A DNA stretch of 64,000 nt from JAJZNI01 sp035624785 (GTDB lineage Bacteria; Chloroflexota; Dormibacteria; Aeolococcales; Aeolococcaceae), in the NCBI GenBank assembly GCA_035624785.1, contig DASPQV010000028.1, forward strand, positions 1 through 64,000, given 5' to 3'. Of this stretch, positions 43,483 to 51,546 are shown piece by piece. Position 1 is the stretch's first letter; each line of letters begins with the position of its first letter. The notes under the pieces are model-generated. The model saw only the letters and a list, made by a program, of their open reading frames with translations, did no database searches and had not been told where the DNA came from. The position numbers were made by a program, and so were the translations under genes.

Positions 43483-45332
43483 CCGCGACCCTCCCGGTGC
43501 GGCCGGCGGGAAACGGAACCGCGCCGCGGGTCAACGAGATCTCGATCCGCATCGCCACCGTCAACGGCACCGGCTCAGCGAGCGCCAACAACCTGCTGAT
43601 GCGAGCCATCTTCCGAATGGGGGTGCCGGTGTCGGGCAAGAATCTCTTCCCCTCCAACATCCAGGGGTTGCCGACCTGGTACGAGATCCGGGTGAGCGGT
43701 CGCGGCTACAGCGCCCGGGCGCCGCGACCCAACCTGGTGGTGGCCATGAACGCGCAGACGAGGAAGCGGGACATCGCCGAGGTCAGCCCGGGAGGCTGCG
43801 TGCTCTGGGACTCGACCTGGCCGCTCCAGGAGCCGCCGGGCCGCGACGACATCCACCTGCTGGAGATCCCGATCGCCCGGATCTGCGCCCAGGAGTTCCG
43901 GGACGCGAAGCAGCGCATCCTGCTCCAGAACGTCGTCTACGCCGGCGCCGTCGCCGCCCTGCTGGACATCGACATGGGGATCATGGGGGCGCTGGTCGAC
44001 GAGCGGTACGCCCGCCGGGACAAGCTCCGTGAGGCCAACCGGCGGGCCCTGGCGATCGGCCACGACTACGCGCACAAGCACTTCGAGGCGCCGCTGCCCT
44101 GCCACGTCGAGCCGATGGATCTCACCCGGGGCTCGATCATCGTCGACGGCAACACCAGCGCGGCCCTGGGGTGCATCTACGCCGGGGCCACGGTCGCCGC
44201 CTGGTATCCGATCACCCCGTCGACGTCCCTGATGGACGCCTTCACCAGCTTCTCCCGGCGCTATCGTCGCGATCCCGACACCGGACGTGCCACCGCCCTG
44301 ATCATCCAGGCGGAGGACGAGATGGGGGCGATCGGCACCGTGATCGGAGCGGGGTGGACGGGAGCCAGGGCCTTCACCTCCACGTCGGGACCGGGCCTGT
44401 CGCTGATGAACGAGCTGCTCGGCCTCGCTTACTACATGGAAGTCCCGGCGGTGGTCTTCGACGTGCAGCGAGCCGGACCATCGACGGGACTGCCGACGCG
44501 AACCCAGCAGGCCGACATCCTGATGGCCGCCCACGCCTCGCACGGGGACACCGCTCACATCGTGCTCTTCCCCGGCGATCCCGCCGAGTGCTTCGACTTC
44601 GCGGTGCGCGCCTTCGACCTGGCCGAGCGATTCCAGACCCCGGTGCTGGTCCTCTCCGACCTCGACATCGGCATGAACGACTGGGTGGTCCCCCGGCTGC
44701 GCTGGGATCAGCGCTACGCGCCCGACCGCGGCCGGGTCCTGCACCCCGCCGACCTCGAGGAGATCGAGGCCTACCACCGCTACTCGGACCCCGACCCAGA
44801 CTGGGTGTGCGCGCGCACCCTCCCCGGAAGCGGCTCCAAGGGCGCCTGGCTCGCCAGGGGCTCTGGCCACAACCGCCTCGGCGCGTACACCGAGGATCCG
44901 GGCGAGTACCGGGAGGTGCTGGACAGACTGAGCCGCAAGCACGCGGCCAGCGCGCTGCGGGGGCCCGAGCCGGTGATCGAGCGCCGCCCCGGGGCCCGCA
45001 TCGGCCTGGTCACCGTCGGGAGCGGCGGCCCCGCGGTCTGGGAGGCTGCCGAGCTGCTGGCGGAGCAGGGGGTCGTCACCGACCTGATGCGCATCCGCGG
45101 CTTCCCCTTCTCGCCACCCGTGCGGGAGTTCCTGACCGAGCACGAGCGCTGCTTCGTGGTCGAGCAGAACCGCGACGCCCAGCTCCATTCCCTGCTGGTG
45201 ATCGCCGTCCCGGCGGCGGCGGAGCGGCTGGATTCCCTGCTCGTCTACAGCGGCATACCGGTCACCGCAGCCGAGGTGACCGACGGCGTGATGACCCGGC
45301 TCTCCCCGGAGGCAGCGGCATGCCCACCGTAG
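43479..45332 (+). CDS. korA: 2-oxoacid:ferredoxin oxidoreductase, fused gamma-alpha subunit
   Basis: 617 residues. The N-terminal gamma-type domain (about 17-200, EISIRIATVNGTGSASANNL) is followed by the alpha domain with WYPITPSTSLMDAFTSF, QAEDEMGAIGTVIGAGW, TSTSGPGLSLMNELLGLAYY and the C-terminal transketolase-like part (IGLVTVGSGGPAVWEAAELL). This is the two-subunit KorAB form typical of Actinobacteria. Substrate is most likely 2-oxoglutarate, but pyruvate or branched 2-oxoacids cannot be excluded. Start ATG overlaps the previous stop by 4 nt, and the end overlaps korB by 13 nt. Confidence 0.92.
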   Translation: MTATLPVRPAGNGTAPRVNEISIRIATVNGTGSASANNLLMRAIFRMGVPVSGKNLFPSNIQGLPTWYEIRVSGRGYSARAPRPNLVVAMNAQTRKRDIAEVSPGGCVLWDSTWPLQEPPGRDDIHLLEIPIARICAQEFRDAKQRILLQNVVYAGAVAALLDIDMGIMGALVDERYARRDKLREANRRALAIGHDYAHKHFEAPLPCHVEPMDLTRGSIIVDGNTSAALGCIYAGATVAAWYPITPSTSLMDAFTSFSRRYRRDPDTGRATALIIQAEDEMGAIGTVIGAGWTGARAFTSTSGPGLSLMNELLGLAYYMEVPAVVFDVQRAGPSTGLPTRTQQADILMAAHASHGDTAHIVLFPGDPAECFDFAVRAFDLAERFQTPVLVLSDLDIGMNDWVVPRLRWDQRYAPDRGRVLHPADLEEIEAYHRYSDPDPDWVCARTLPGSGSKGAWLARGSGHNRLGAYTEDPGEYREVLDRLSRKHAASALRGPEPVIERRPGARIGLVTVGSGGPAVWEAAELLAEQGVVTDLMRIRGFPFSPPVREFLTEHERCFVVEQNRDAQLHSLLVIAVPAAAERLDSLLVYSGIPVTAAEVTDGVMTRLSPEAAACPP

Positions 45333-46369
45333 TCAGGCCCGCGGTCCGGCACCCGGGCCTCCCCGTCAACGCGCTGGGGCTCACCGTCCGCGACTACGAG
45401 GGGGGGATGTCCACGCTCTGCGCGGGCTGCGGCCACGACTCCGTGACCGCGGCCCTGGTCCAGGCGCTCTGGGAGCTGGCCGTGCCACCCCACCGGGTGG
45501 CCAAGCTGAGTGGGATCGGCTGCTCCGCCAAGACCGTCGGCTACTTCCTGAACGGCGCCCATGGCTTCAACGGCGCCCACGGCCGGATGGCACCCATCGC
45601 CACCGGGGCCGGCGCGGCCAACCGCGACCTGCTCCTGATCGGCATCTCGGGAGACGGCGATTCGCTCTCGATCGGGATCGGGCATCTGGTTCACCTGATC
45701 CGCCGCAACCTGCGGATGGTCTACATCATCGAGAACAACGGGGTGTACGGCCTCACCAAGGGCCAGTTCTCACCCTCCGCCGACATCGGCTCGACCACCA
45801 GCAAGGGCACCGCCAACGTCATGGAGCCGATCGATCCCATGCTGCTCGGCCTGAGCCTGGGAGCAACCTTCCTGGCCCGAGGGTTCTCCGGCGACAAGGC
45901 GGAGCTGATCCCCATCCTCAAGGCGGCCACCGCCCACCGCGGCCTGGCCATCGTCGATGTCATCTCCCCCTGCGTGAGCTTCAACGACCACGAGGGGTCG
46001 ACCAAGAGCTACCGGTTCACCCGCGAGCACGAGGTCCGGGTGACCGAGACCGACTTCGTGCCGCCACGGCCCGAGATCCTGGCCAGCATCGGCTGGGAGG
46101 GCATCACCGACCTCACCCTGCACGACGGCAGCCTGGTCAGGGCACGGGCGGTGCCATCCGGCTACGACCCCACCGACCGGATCGCCGTCGAGGAGCACCT
46201 CCGGGAGGCCCGGGCCTGCGGCGAGGTGCCGACCGGCATCCTCTTCGTCGACTCCTCGAGGCCCGACCTGCACGAGATGAGCGGCACCGTTTCCCAGCCG
46301 CTGGTCGATGTCCCCTACGCGAAGCTCTGCCCTGGAGCAGCCGAGCTGGAGAAGTTCGGCAGCGTCTGA
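45320..46369 (+). CDS. korB: 2-oxoacid:ferredoxin oxidoreductase, beta subunit
   Basis: The 349-residue thiamine diphosphate-binding subunit. Cluster ligands C34 and C37 (STLCAGCGHD), C68 in SGIGCSAKT, the TPP/Mg motif GDGD at 111-114 and NN at 139-140 (IIENNGVYGLTKGQ) are intact. GTTSK-type and ISPCVSFND segments further match KorB. With the gamma-alpha subunit it oxidatively decarboxylates a 2-oxoacid to acyl-CoA plus CO2 and reduced ferredoxin, or runs in reverse. The ATG at 45320 lies 13 nt inside the previous gene. The following 309 bp have no gene but contain repeats. Confidence 0.93.
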   Translation: MPTVVRPAVRHPGLPVNALGLTVRDYEGGMSTLCAGCGHDSVTAALVQALWELAVPPHRVAKLSGIGCSAKTVGYFLNGAHGFNGAHGRMAPIATGAGAANRDLLLIGISGDGDSLSIGIGHLVHLIRRNLRMVYIIENNGVYGLTKGQFSPSADIGSTTSKGTANVMEPIDPMLLGLSLGATFLARGFSGDKAELIPILKAATAHRGLAIVDVISPCVSFNDHEGSTKSYRFTREHEVRVTETDFVPPRPEILASIGWEGITDLTLHDGSLVRARAVPSGYDPTDRIAVEEHLREARACGEVPTGILFVDSSRPDLHEMSGTVSQPLVDVPYAKLCPGAAELEKFGSV

Positions 46370-46450
46370 CGCCGGTCCAGGGGGGCCGGGCCTGCTGGGT
46401 CAGGAACCGAGGGCGGCGATGCCGGGCGCGGCGGGCCTCGAAACGCTTTT

Positions 46451-46597
46451 GTGCGTCGAGTACCAAGCTCGGCCCGGCTGGGTCACGTTACCAGCTGGGG
46501 ACAGGCCGCCGCCGCGCGCCGCTTCGTGCGTACAGTACCAACAACTGGAATCTTGACCGCTGTGGACGCAAGACGGGCTCTGTGCATAAAGCACCAA
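46451..46597 (+). repeat. three direct repeats in the intergenic region before the Kor-Hdr operon
   Basis: Copies are GTGCGTCGAGTACCAA (46451-46466), GTGCGTACAGTACCAA (46526-46541) and GTGCATAAAGCACCAA (46582-46597), start-to-start 75 and 56 bp. The consensus is GTGC(G/A)TNNAG(T/C)ACCAA, with partial dyad symmetry (GTGC...GCAC in copy 3). They occupy the gene-free stretch 46370-46678 between korB and the ferredoxin gene. The last copy ends 22 bp before a possible -35 box. They look like binding sites for a regulator; no RNA structure is evident. Confidence 0.62.
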
Positions 46598-46618
46598 TCG
46601 GGACAGGACCTTGGACCC

Positions 46619-46648
46619 TTGGATGCCAGGGCGGGCGTGGGATAGCTT
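46619..46648 (+). promoter_or_regulatory. candidate promoter of the Kor-Hdr operon
   Basis: TTGGAT (46619-46624), an 18-bp spacer and TAGCTT (46643-46648) lie 31 bp before the ATG of the ferredoxin gene and just downstream of the three direct repeats. The hexamers are weak, as expected for an activator-dependent promoter. Confidence 0.3.
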
Positions 46649-46678
46649 TGCCAGACAAGCCGGCTCCAGAGAACGAAG

Positions 46679-46993
46679 ATGGCATCGAGGGTCGCAGTCG
46701 TGACGCCGGCGCCGCCGCCTCCGTGGGCGGTCGACGAGGAGCCGCTGAGCCGTACGCCAGTCCTCCCCAGACCGCGGCTCAGCCGGGGGACGGTCCACAT
46801 CCGGGTCGAGTGGTGCAAGGGCTGTGAGCTCTGCGTCGCCTTCTGCCCGACCCGGGTCCTGCAGCTCTCGAGCGCCTTCAACGCCAAGGGCTATCACTTC
46901 CCGGTCGTGATCAGTGACGACTGCGTCGTCTGTCAGGCCTGCTCGACGATCTGCCCCGACTTCGCGATCTTCGCGCTTCCCTCTCCCGCATGA
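46679..46993 (+). CDS. korD: 2x[4Fe-4S] ferredoxin, delta-type subunit of 2-oxoacid oxidoreductase
   Basis: A 104-residue ferredoxin. Cluster 1 ligands are C46, C49, C52 and C56 (CKGCELCVAFCP). Cluster 2 ligands are C82, C85, C88 and C92 (CVVCQACSTICP). The first ~40 residues are proline-rich and unlike the family. The pattern WCKGCELCVAFCP is that of the delta subunit (OorD/KorD) of four-subunit 2-oxoacid oxidoreductases. The alpha subunit gene follows after 10 bp. It is the first gene of the Kor-Hdr operon. Confidence 0.92.
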   Translation: MASRVAVVTPAPPPPWAVDEEPLSRTPVLPRPRLSRGTVHIRVEWCKGCELCVAFCPTRVLQLSSAFNAKGYHFPVVISDDCVVCQACSTICPDFAIFALPSPA

Positions 46994-47003
46994 GGCACAG
47001 CTG

Positions 47004-48191
47004 ATGGAACCTCGGGCAACCCTCACCGGCACGCACTTCCTGCTCGGCGACGTGGCCATCGCCGAGGGCGCGCTCGCCGCCGGCTGCACGTTCTTCGGCG
47101 GCTACCCCATCACCCCGTCGACGGAGGTCGCCGAGCGGATGGCGCTGCGCCTTCCCCAGCTGGGCGGGATCTACACCCAGATGGAGGACGAGCTCGCCTC
47201 CATAGCCGCGGTCATCGGGGCATCCTGGGCCGGCCGCAAGGCGATGACCGCGACCTCCGGCCCCGGCTTCTCGCTGATGATGGAGAACATCGGACTGGCG
47301 GTCATAACCGAGACCCCGCTGGTGATCTGCAACGTCCAGCGGGGCGGTCCGTCGACCGGTCTCCCCACCCTGGTCGCCCAGGGCGACATGATGCAGGCGC
47401 GCTGGGGCTCGCACGGTCACTACGAGATGGTCGCCCTGGTCCCCTGGTCGGTGCAGGAGTGCTTCGACCTCACCGTGCGCGCCTTCAACCTCGCGGAGCG
47501 CTACCGGACCCCGGTGCTGCTGCTCGCCGACGCCGAGGTGGGACATCTCATGGAGCGGCTGGTCATCCCGCCGCCGGAGCAGATCACGCGCTGGGAGCGC
47601 AAGTCACCGCGCCGATCCCCGGACGAAGCGTGGTACCAGCCGGACGACGATCTGGTCCCGCCGATGGCGGTCGCGGGGCAGGGCTATCGCATCTTCGTCG
47701 AGAGCCTCACCCACGATCCTTGCGGCTATCCGAGCACCAACGCCGCATCCCAGGAGCGGCTGGTCACCAGGCTGGTCGAGAAGATCCGCCGCAATCGCGG
47801 GAACATCGACGACTGGGAGGAGCGCGACGTCGACGGAGCCGAGGTCGTCGTGCTCGCCTACGGCATCTCGGCCCGGGTGGCCCTGGAAGGGATCTCCCGG
47901 GCTCGGGCTCGCGGGGTGCGTGCCGGGCTGCTCCGGCTGCGCACGGTGTGGCCGTTCCCCGAGGAGCGGGTGCGCGAGCTGTCGACGCGGGTTGCCGGGT
48001 TCGTGGTGCCCGAGATCAACCTCGGCCAGATCGTCCGCGAGGTGGAGCGCTGCGCCGTCGACGGCTGCGCGGTGCTGTCGGTGCCGCGAACCGGCGGCGA
48101 GATCCACGACCCCGAGGAGATCGCCGATGCGGTCTGGAAGGCGGGCAGGGGGAAGGCGCCCACCCGGGCGGCGCTCGTGGCCAGCCGATGA
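47004..48191 (+). CDS. korA: 2-oxoacid:ferredoxin oxidoreductase, alpha subunit (second system)
   Basis: A 395-residue alpha subunit without the gamma fusion. It has GDVAIAEGALAAGCTFFGGY, ITPSTEVAERMA, QMEDELASIAAVIGASWAG, TATSGPGFSLMMENIGLA and QRGGPSTGLPT, all family hallmarks. The C-terminal domain (about 275-395) has VVVLAYGISARVALEGI and VVPEINLGQI. It is clearly a different paralogue from the fused alpha at 43479-45332. The ATG at 47004 follows korD by 10 bp, and the end overlaps hdrA by 4 nt. Its beta and gamma subunits are encoded 5-6 kb further on, after the Hdr/Flx genes. Confidence 0.93.
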   Translation: MEPRATLTGTHFLLGDVAIAEGALAAGCTFFGGYPITPSTEVAERMALRLPQLGGIYTQMEDELASIAAVIGASWAGRKAMTATSGPGFSLMMENIGLAVITETPLVICNVQRGGPSTGLPTLVAQGDMMQARWGSHGHYEMVALVPWSVQECFDLTVRAFNLAERYRTPVLLLADAEVGHLMERLVIPPPEQITRWERKSPRRSPDEAWYQPDDDLVPPMAVAGQGYRIFVESLTHDPCGYPSTNAASQERLVTRLVEKIRRNRGNIDDWEERDVDGAEVVVLAYGISARVALEGISRARARGVRAGLLRLRTVWPFPEERVRELSTRVAGFVVPEINLGQIVREVERCAVDGCAVLSVPRTGGEIHDPEEIADAVWKAGRGKAPTRAALVASR

Positions 48192-50197
48192 GCCGGATCG
48201 GCGTCTTCGTCTGCCACTGCGGGGAGAACATCGCCCGGCGGGTCGACATCGAACGGGTCGCCGGTTTCGCGCGGCAGCTCCCCGGTGTGGCAGTCGCGGC
48301 CGACTACGCCTACATGTGCTCGGCGCCCGGCCAGAAGCTGCTCCGCGAGACGATCGCCAGCCAGCGCCTCACCGGGGTGGTCGTCGCCGCCTGCTCGCCG
48401 CAGCTGCACGAGCCGACCTTCCGAGGCGCCGCCTCCGAGGCCGGACTCAATCCGTTCCTCTGCGAGATGGCCAACATCCGGGAGCAGTGCGCCTGGGTGC
48501 ACGAGGACGGCGTGGCAGCCACCGAGAAGGCGTGCGCGCTGGTCGCGTCCGCGGTCGAGAAGACCAAGCACGATGGGCCGCTGCAGCCGGTGGAGGTCCC
48601 GGTGACCAAGCGCGCCCTGGTGATCGGCGCCGGGGTCGCCGGCATCCGAGCGGCGCTCGACATCGCCGAGGCCGGTTATGAGGTCACCGTCGTGGAGCGA
48701 AACCCGTCCATCGGCGGCAACATGTCGCGGCTCTCCGAGACCTTCCCGACCCTGGACTGCTCGCAGTGCATCCTGACCCCGCTGATGGTGCAGGTCTCCC
48801 GGCATCCCCGCATCGAGCTGCTCACCTATGCGGAGGTGGAGGAGGTCGGGGGCTACGTCGGCAACTTCCGGGTGAGGATACGCAAGAAGGCGAGGTTCGT
48901 GCGCGAGGACCTGTGCACCGGCTGCGACGACTGCGTCGCCGCCTGTCCGGTGGCGGTGCCCAACGAGTTCGACATGAGCCTGGCCTGGCGGCGGGCGATC
49001 TACCTCCCCTTCCCCCAGGCGGTTCCGCCGGTCTACACCCTTGACGCCGATGCCTGCCTCAACGCCCGCCTCACCTCCGGGAACGGTGAGTACCGGGTGC
49101 TGGCCTGCGAGCGCTGCGCCCAGGCCTGCGCACCCCGGGCCATCGATTACGACATGCGTGACCAGGTCGTGGAGCGCCAGGTCGGCGCCATCGTCGTGGC
49201 CACCGGCTACGAGCTGATCGGGGCCGAGCATGCGGCCGAATACGGGTACCGCCGCCACCCCGACGTGCTCGACGGGCTCGAGTTCGAACGGCTCCTCTCC
49301 GCGTCCGGGCCGACCATGGGCGAGCTGCGCCGGCCCTCGGACGGCAGGGTGCCCAAGAGCATCGTCTTCATCCAGTGTGTGGGTTCCCGCGACCCGCGCT
49401 TCGGGGTTCCCTACTGCTCGCGGATCTGCTGCATGTACACCGCCAAGCACGCGCTCCTCTACCGGCACAAGGTCCCGGACGGACGGGCGACCGTCTTCTA
49501 CATCGACATCCGCGCCGCCGGCAAGGGTTACGAGGAGTTCGTGGCCCGGGTCATGGAGGAGGAGCACGTGGTGTACGTGCGGGGGCGGGTCAGCCGGGTC
49601 GTCCGGGACGGTGACCGCCTGCGCGTCCACGGGGTGGACACCCTCTCCGGCCAGGCCCTGCAGGTCGAGGCCGACATGGTGGTGCTGGCCACCGCGGTGG
49701 TGCCGCAGCAGCGGCAGGGCGAGCTCGCCCGCAAGCTGCGGCTTCCCACCGACTCCGGCGGGTTCCTCCAGGAGGCGCACCCCAAGCTGCGGCCGGTCGA
49801 GACGCTCGCGGCCGGGGTCTTCCTGGCCGGGGCCGCCCAGGGGCCGAAGGACATCCCCGACACCGTCGCCCAGGCCTCGGCCGCGGGCGGCAAGGCGGTG
49901 GACCTGCTCTCCCAGCCCCGCTTCCTGCGGGAGCCGACCGTGGCGCGGGTCGACCAGTTGTCATGCACCGGCTGCTTCGACTGCGAACGCGTCTGCGCCT
50001 ACGGAGCCATCGAGCGGCGCGAGCTCCACACCCCGGGGGATGGACGGCTGCGGTTCGTCGCCGAGGTGAACGAGGCCCTCTGCGAGGGGTGCGGCGTCTG
50101 CGCGGCGGCGTGCCGTGCCCGTGCCCTCGACGTCCTCGGCTTCGCCGACGCGCAGCTCTTCGCCCAGCTCGGCGCGGTGGTCGGAGCAGCCCGATGA
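48188..50197 (+). CDS. hdrA: HdrA-like FAD/Fe-S electron-bifurcation subunit
   Basis: A 669-residue relative of heterodisulfide reductase subunit A. It begins IGVFVCHCGENIARRV with C9 and C11. The FAD domain has GAGVAGIRAALDIAEAGYE (about 148-166), then NPSIGGNMSRLSETFPTLDC and SQCILTP. An inserted ferredoxin has CTGCDDCVAACPV (about 243). CVGSRD and YCSRICCMYTAKHA follow, and the C-terminal ferredoxin clusters are CTGCFDCERVC (about 593) and CEGCGVCAAAC (about 632). HdrA flavins bifurcate electrons in methanogens and many anaerobes. Here there is no methanogen heterodisulfide pathway; the gene is between alpha-subunit and MvhD-like genes, with 4-nt overlaps on both sides, so it is likely the hub of this complex. 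Confidence 0.93.
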   Translation: MSRIGVFVCHCGENIARRVDIERVAGFARQLPGVAVAADYAYMCSAPGQKLLRETIASQRLTGVVVAACSPQLHEPTFRGAASEAGLNPFLCEMANIREQCAWVHEDGVAATEKACALVASAVEKTKHDGPLQPVEVPVTKRALVIGAGVAGIRAALDIAEAGYEVTVVERNPSIGGNMSRLSETFPTLDCSQCILTPLMVQVSRHPRIELLTYAEVEEVGGYVGNFRVRIRKKARFVREDLCTGCDDCVAACPVAVPNEFDMSLAWRRAIYLPFPQAVPPVYTLDADACLNARLTSGNGEYRVLACERCAQACAPRAIDYDMRDQVVERQVGAIVVATGYELIGAEHAAEYGYRRHPDVLDGLEFERLLSASGPTMGELRRPSDGRVPKSIVFIQCVGSRDPRFGVPYCSRICCMYTAKHALLYRHKVPDGRATVFYIDIRAAGKGYEEFVARVMEEEHVVYVRGRVSRVVRDGDRLRVHGVDTLSGQALQVEADMVVLATAVVPQQRQGELARKLRLPTDSGGFLQEAHPKLRPVETLAAGVFLAGAAQGPKDIPDTVAQASAAGGKAVDLLSQPRFLREPTVARVDQLSCTGCFDCERVCAYGAIERRELHTPGDGRLRFVAEVNEALCEGCGVCAAACRARALDVLGFADAQLFAQLGAVVGAAR

Positions 50198-51546
50198 GCG
50201 CGGTGGCCGACTGGCAGCCCCGGCTGGTGGCCCTCGTCTGCAACTGGTGCACGTATGCCGGTGCCGACATGGCGGGGATGGCGCGGCGGACCCAGGCACC
50301 CAACGTGCGAGTGGTCCGTCTCCTCTGCAGCGGGCGGATCGACCCGCTGATCATCGTCACCGCCTTCGAGCAGGGCGCCGACGGGGTCATCGTCTCCGGC
50401 TGCCATCCCGGCGACTGCCACTACGTGCAGGGCAACCTGCTGGCCAGGCGGCGCCTCACCATCTTCAGTGAGCTGATGGACTTCCTGGGCCTGGACCGGC
50501 GGCGGCTCCAGCTGGCCTGGGTCTCGGCCTCGGAGGGGGTCAAATGGTCACAGGTGGTCGACGAGGCGACCGCGGCGGTGCGGGAGGCGGGCCCGCTCCG
50601 CGGCTTCGGCCGTCCCGCGGCGGGCGCGCCCCCGGTCCGCTTCCCGGAGCGGCCGTCCGCTCCTCGTCCCGCCCCAGCTCCGGGGGAGAACGAGGCCACC
50701 GCCACCGCGCTGCGCGAGCGAGCCGCCTCGCTGCTCGGCGGTGGCGAGGTCGCCGTGGTCGCCGGGTACGCGGCGGGCTCGCTTCCCGGGCAGATGGTGC
50801 CCACCTTCGTCAGCGACGCCGCCGGGACCGAGGTGCTCGACTGGAACGAGCGCTGCCTCGCCAACCTCAGCGTCTACCTGCCCGAGCTGCTGCGACGGGA
50901 TGGAAGGGTCGGCATGGTGGTCAAGAGCTGCGACGCCAAGGCGGTCCTCGGGCTCGTCCGTGAGCACCAGATCGACCGGGACCGCGTCGTGCTCATCGGG
51001 GTCCCCTGCACCGGGGTGCGCCCTGACGGACGGCTGGCCGCCAAGTGCTACCCGTGCGCCGAGGCTGTCTCGCCGATCGCCGACATGACCGCCGGCACGG
51101 CGCCGGCCGGGCCCCGCGCCGTGGCCCCCGACCCTCGGGATGCGGAGATCGCCGCCCTGGCGGCGCTGCCCGCGGATCAGCGCTGGGACTTCTGGCAGGG
51201 TCAGCTCGGCCGTTGCCTGCGCTGCTACGCGTGCCGGGCGGTCTGCCCGCTCTGCTACTGCGAGACCTGCGTCACCGACAGGAACCGGCCGCAGTGGATC
51301 CCGGTCTCCATAGACGGCGCCGGCAACACCGCCTGGAACGTGGCCCGCGCCATGCATCTGGCGGGGCGCTGCGGGGACTGCGACGAGTGCGCCCGGGCCT
51401 GCCCGGCGGACATCCGGCTCGACCTGGTCAACCGCCGGGTCGCCAGCGTGCTCGAGGCCCGCTTCGACTACCGGCCCGAGCGGGCGGCCACCGCTCCCCC
51501 GCCGCTGCTGACGTTCCTCCCCACCGACCCGGACGGGTTCCGCTGA
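50194..51546 (+). CDS. MvhD/FlpD-type [2Fe-2S] subunit fused to an FrhB-like/4Fe-4S domain
   Basis: 450 residues. The N-terminal ~140 residues are an MvhD/FlpD domain (VCNWCTYAGADMAG with C16 and C19, then CSGRIDP, SGCHPGDCHY), which in methanogens links hydrogenase or formate dehydrogenase to HdrA. After a Pro/Ala-rich linker, residues about 175-450 resemble the FrhB/F420-dehydrogenase beta family (VKSCDAKAVLGLVREHQI, GVPCTG). Two Fe-S cysteine clusters follow (CLRCYACRAVCPLCYCETC; CGDCDECARACP). This fusion would wire HdrA directly to a flavin/Fe-S module. The start overlaps hdrA by 4 nt and the last base is shared with the next start codon. Confidence 0.85.
   Translation: MSAVADWQPRLVALVCNWCTYAGADMAGMARRTQAPNVRVVRLLCSGRIDPLIIVTAFEQGADGVIVSGCHPGDCHYVQGNLLARRRLTIFSELMDFLGLDRRRLQLAWVSASEGVKWSQVVDEATAAVREAGPLRGFGRPAAGAPPVRFPERPSAPRPAPAPGENEATATALRERAASLLGGGEVAVVAGYAAGSLPGQMVPTFVSDAAGTEVLDWNERCLANLSVYLPELLRRDGRVGMVVKSCDAKAVLGLVREHQIDRDRVVLIGVPCTGVRPDGRLAAKCYPCAEAVSPIADMTAGTAPAGPRAVAPDPRDAEIAALAALPADQRWDFWQGQLGRCLRCYACRAVCPLCYCETCVTDRNRPQWIPVSIDGAGNTAWNVARAMHLAGRCGDCDECARACPADIRLDLVNRRVASVLEARFDYRPERAATAPPPLLTFLPTDPDGFR

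Noticed and set aside
46370..46678. CRISPR-like array or riboswitch in the repeat-bearing intergenic region
   Set aside because: Only three imperfect 16-bp copies with unequal spacing and no stable conserved hairpin; regulator binding sites fit better.
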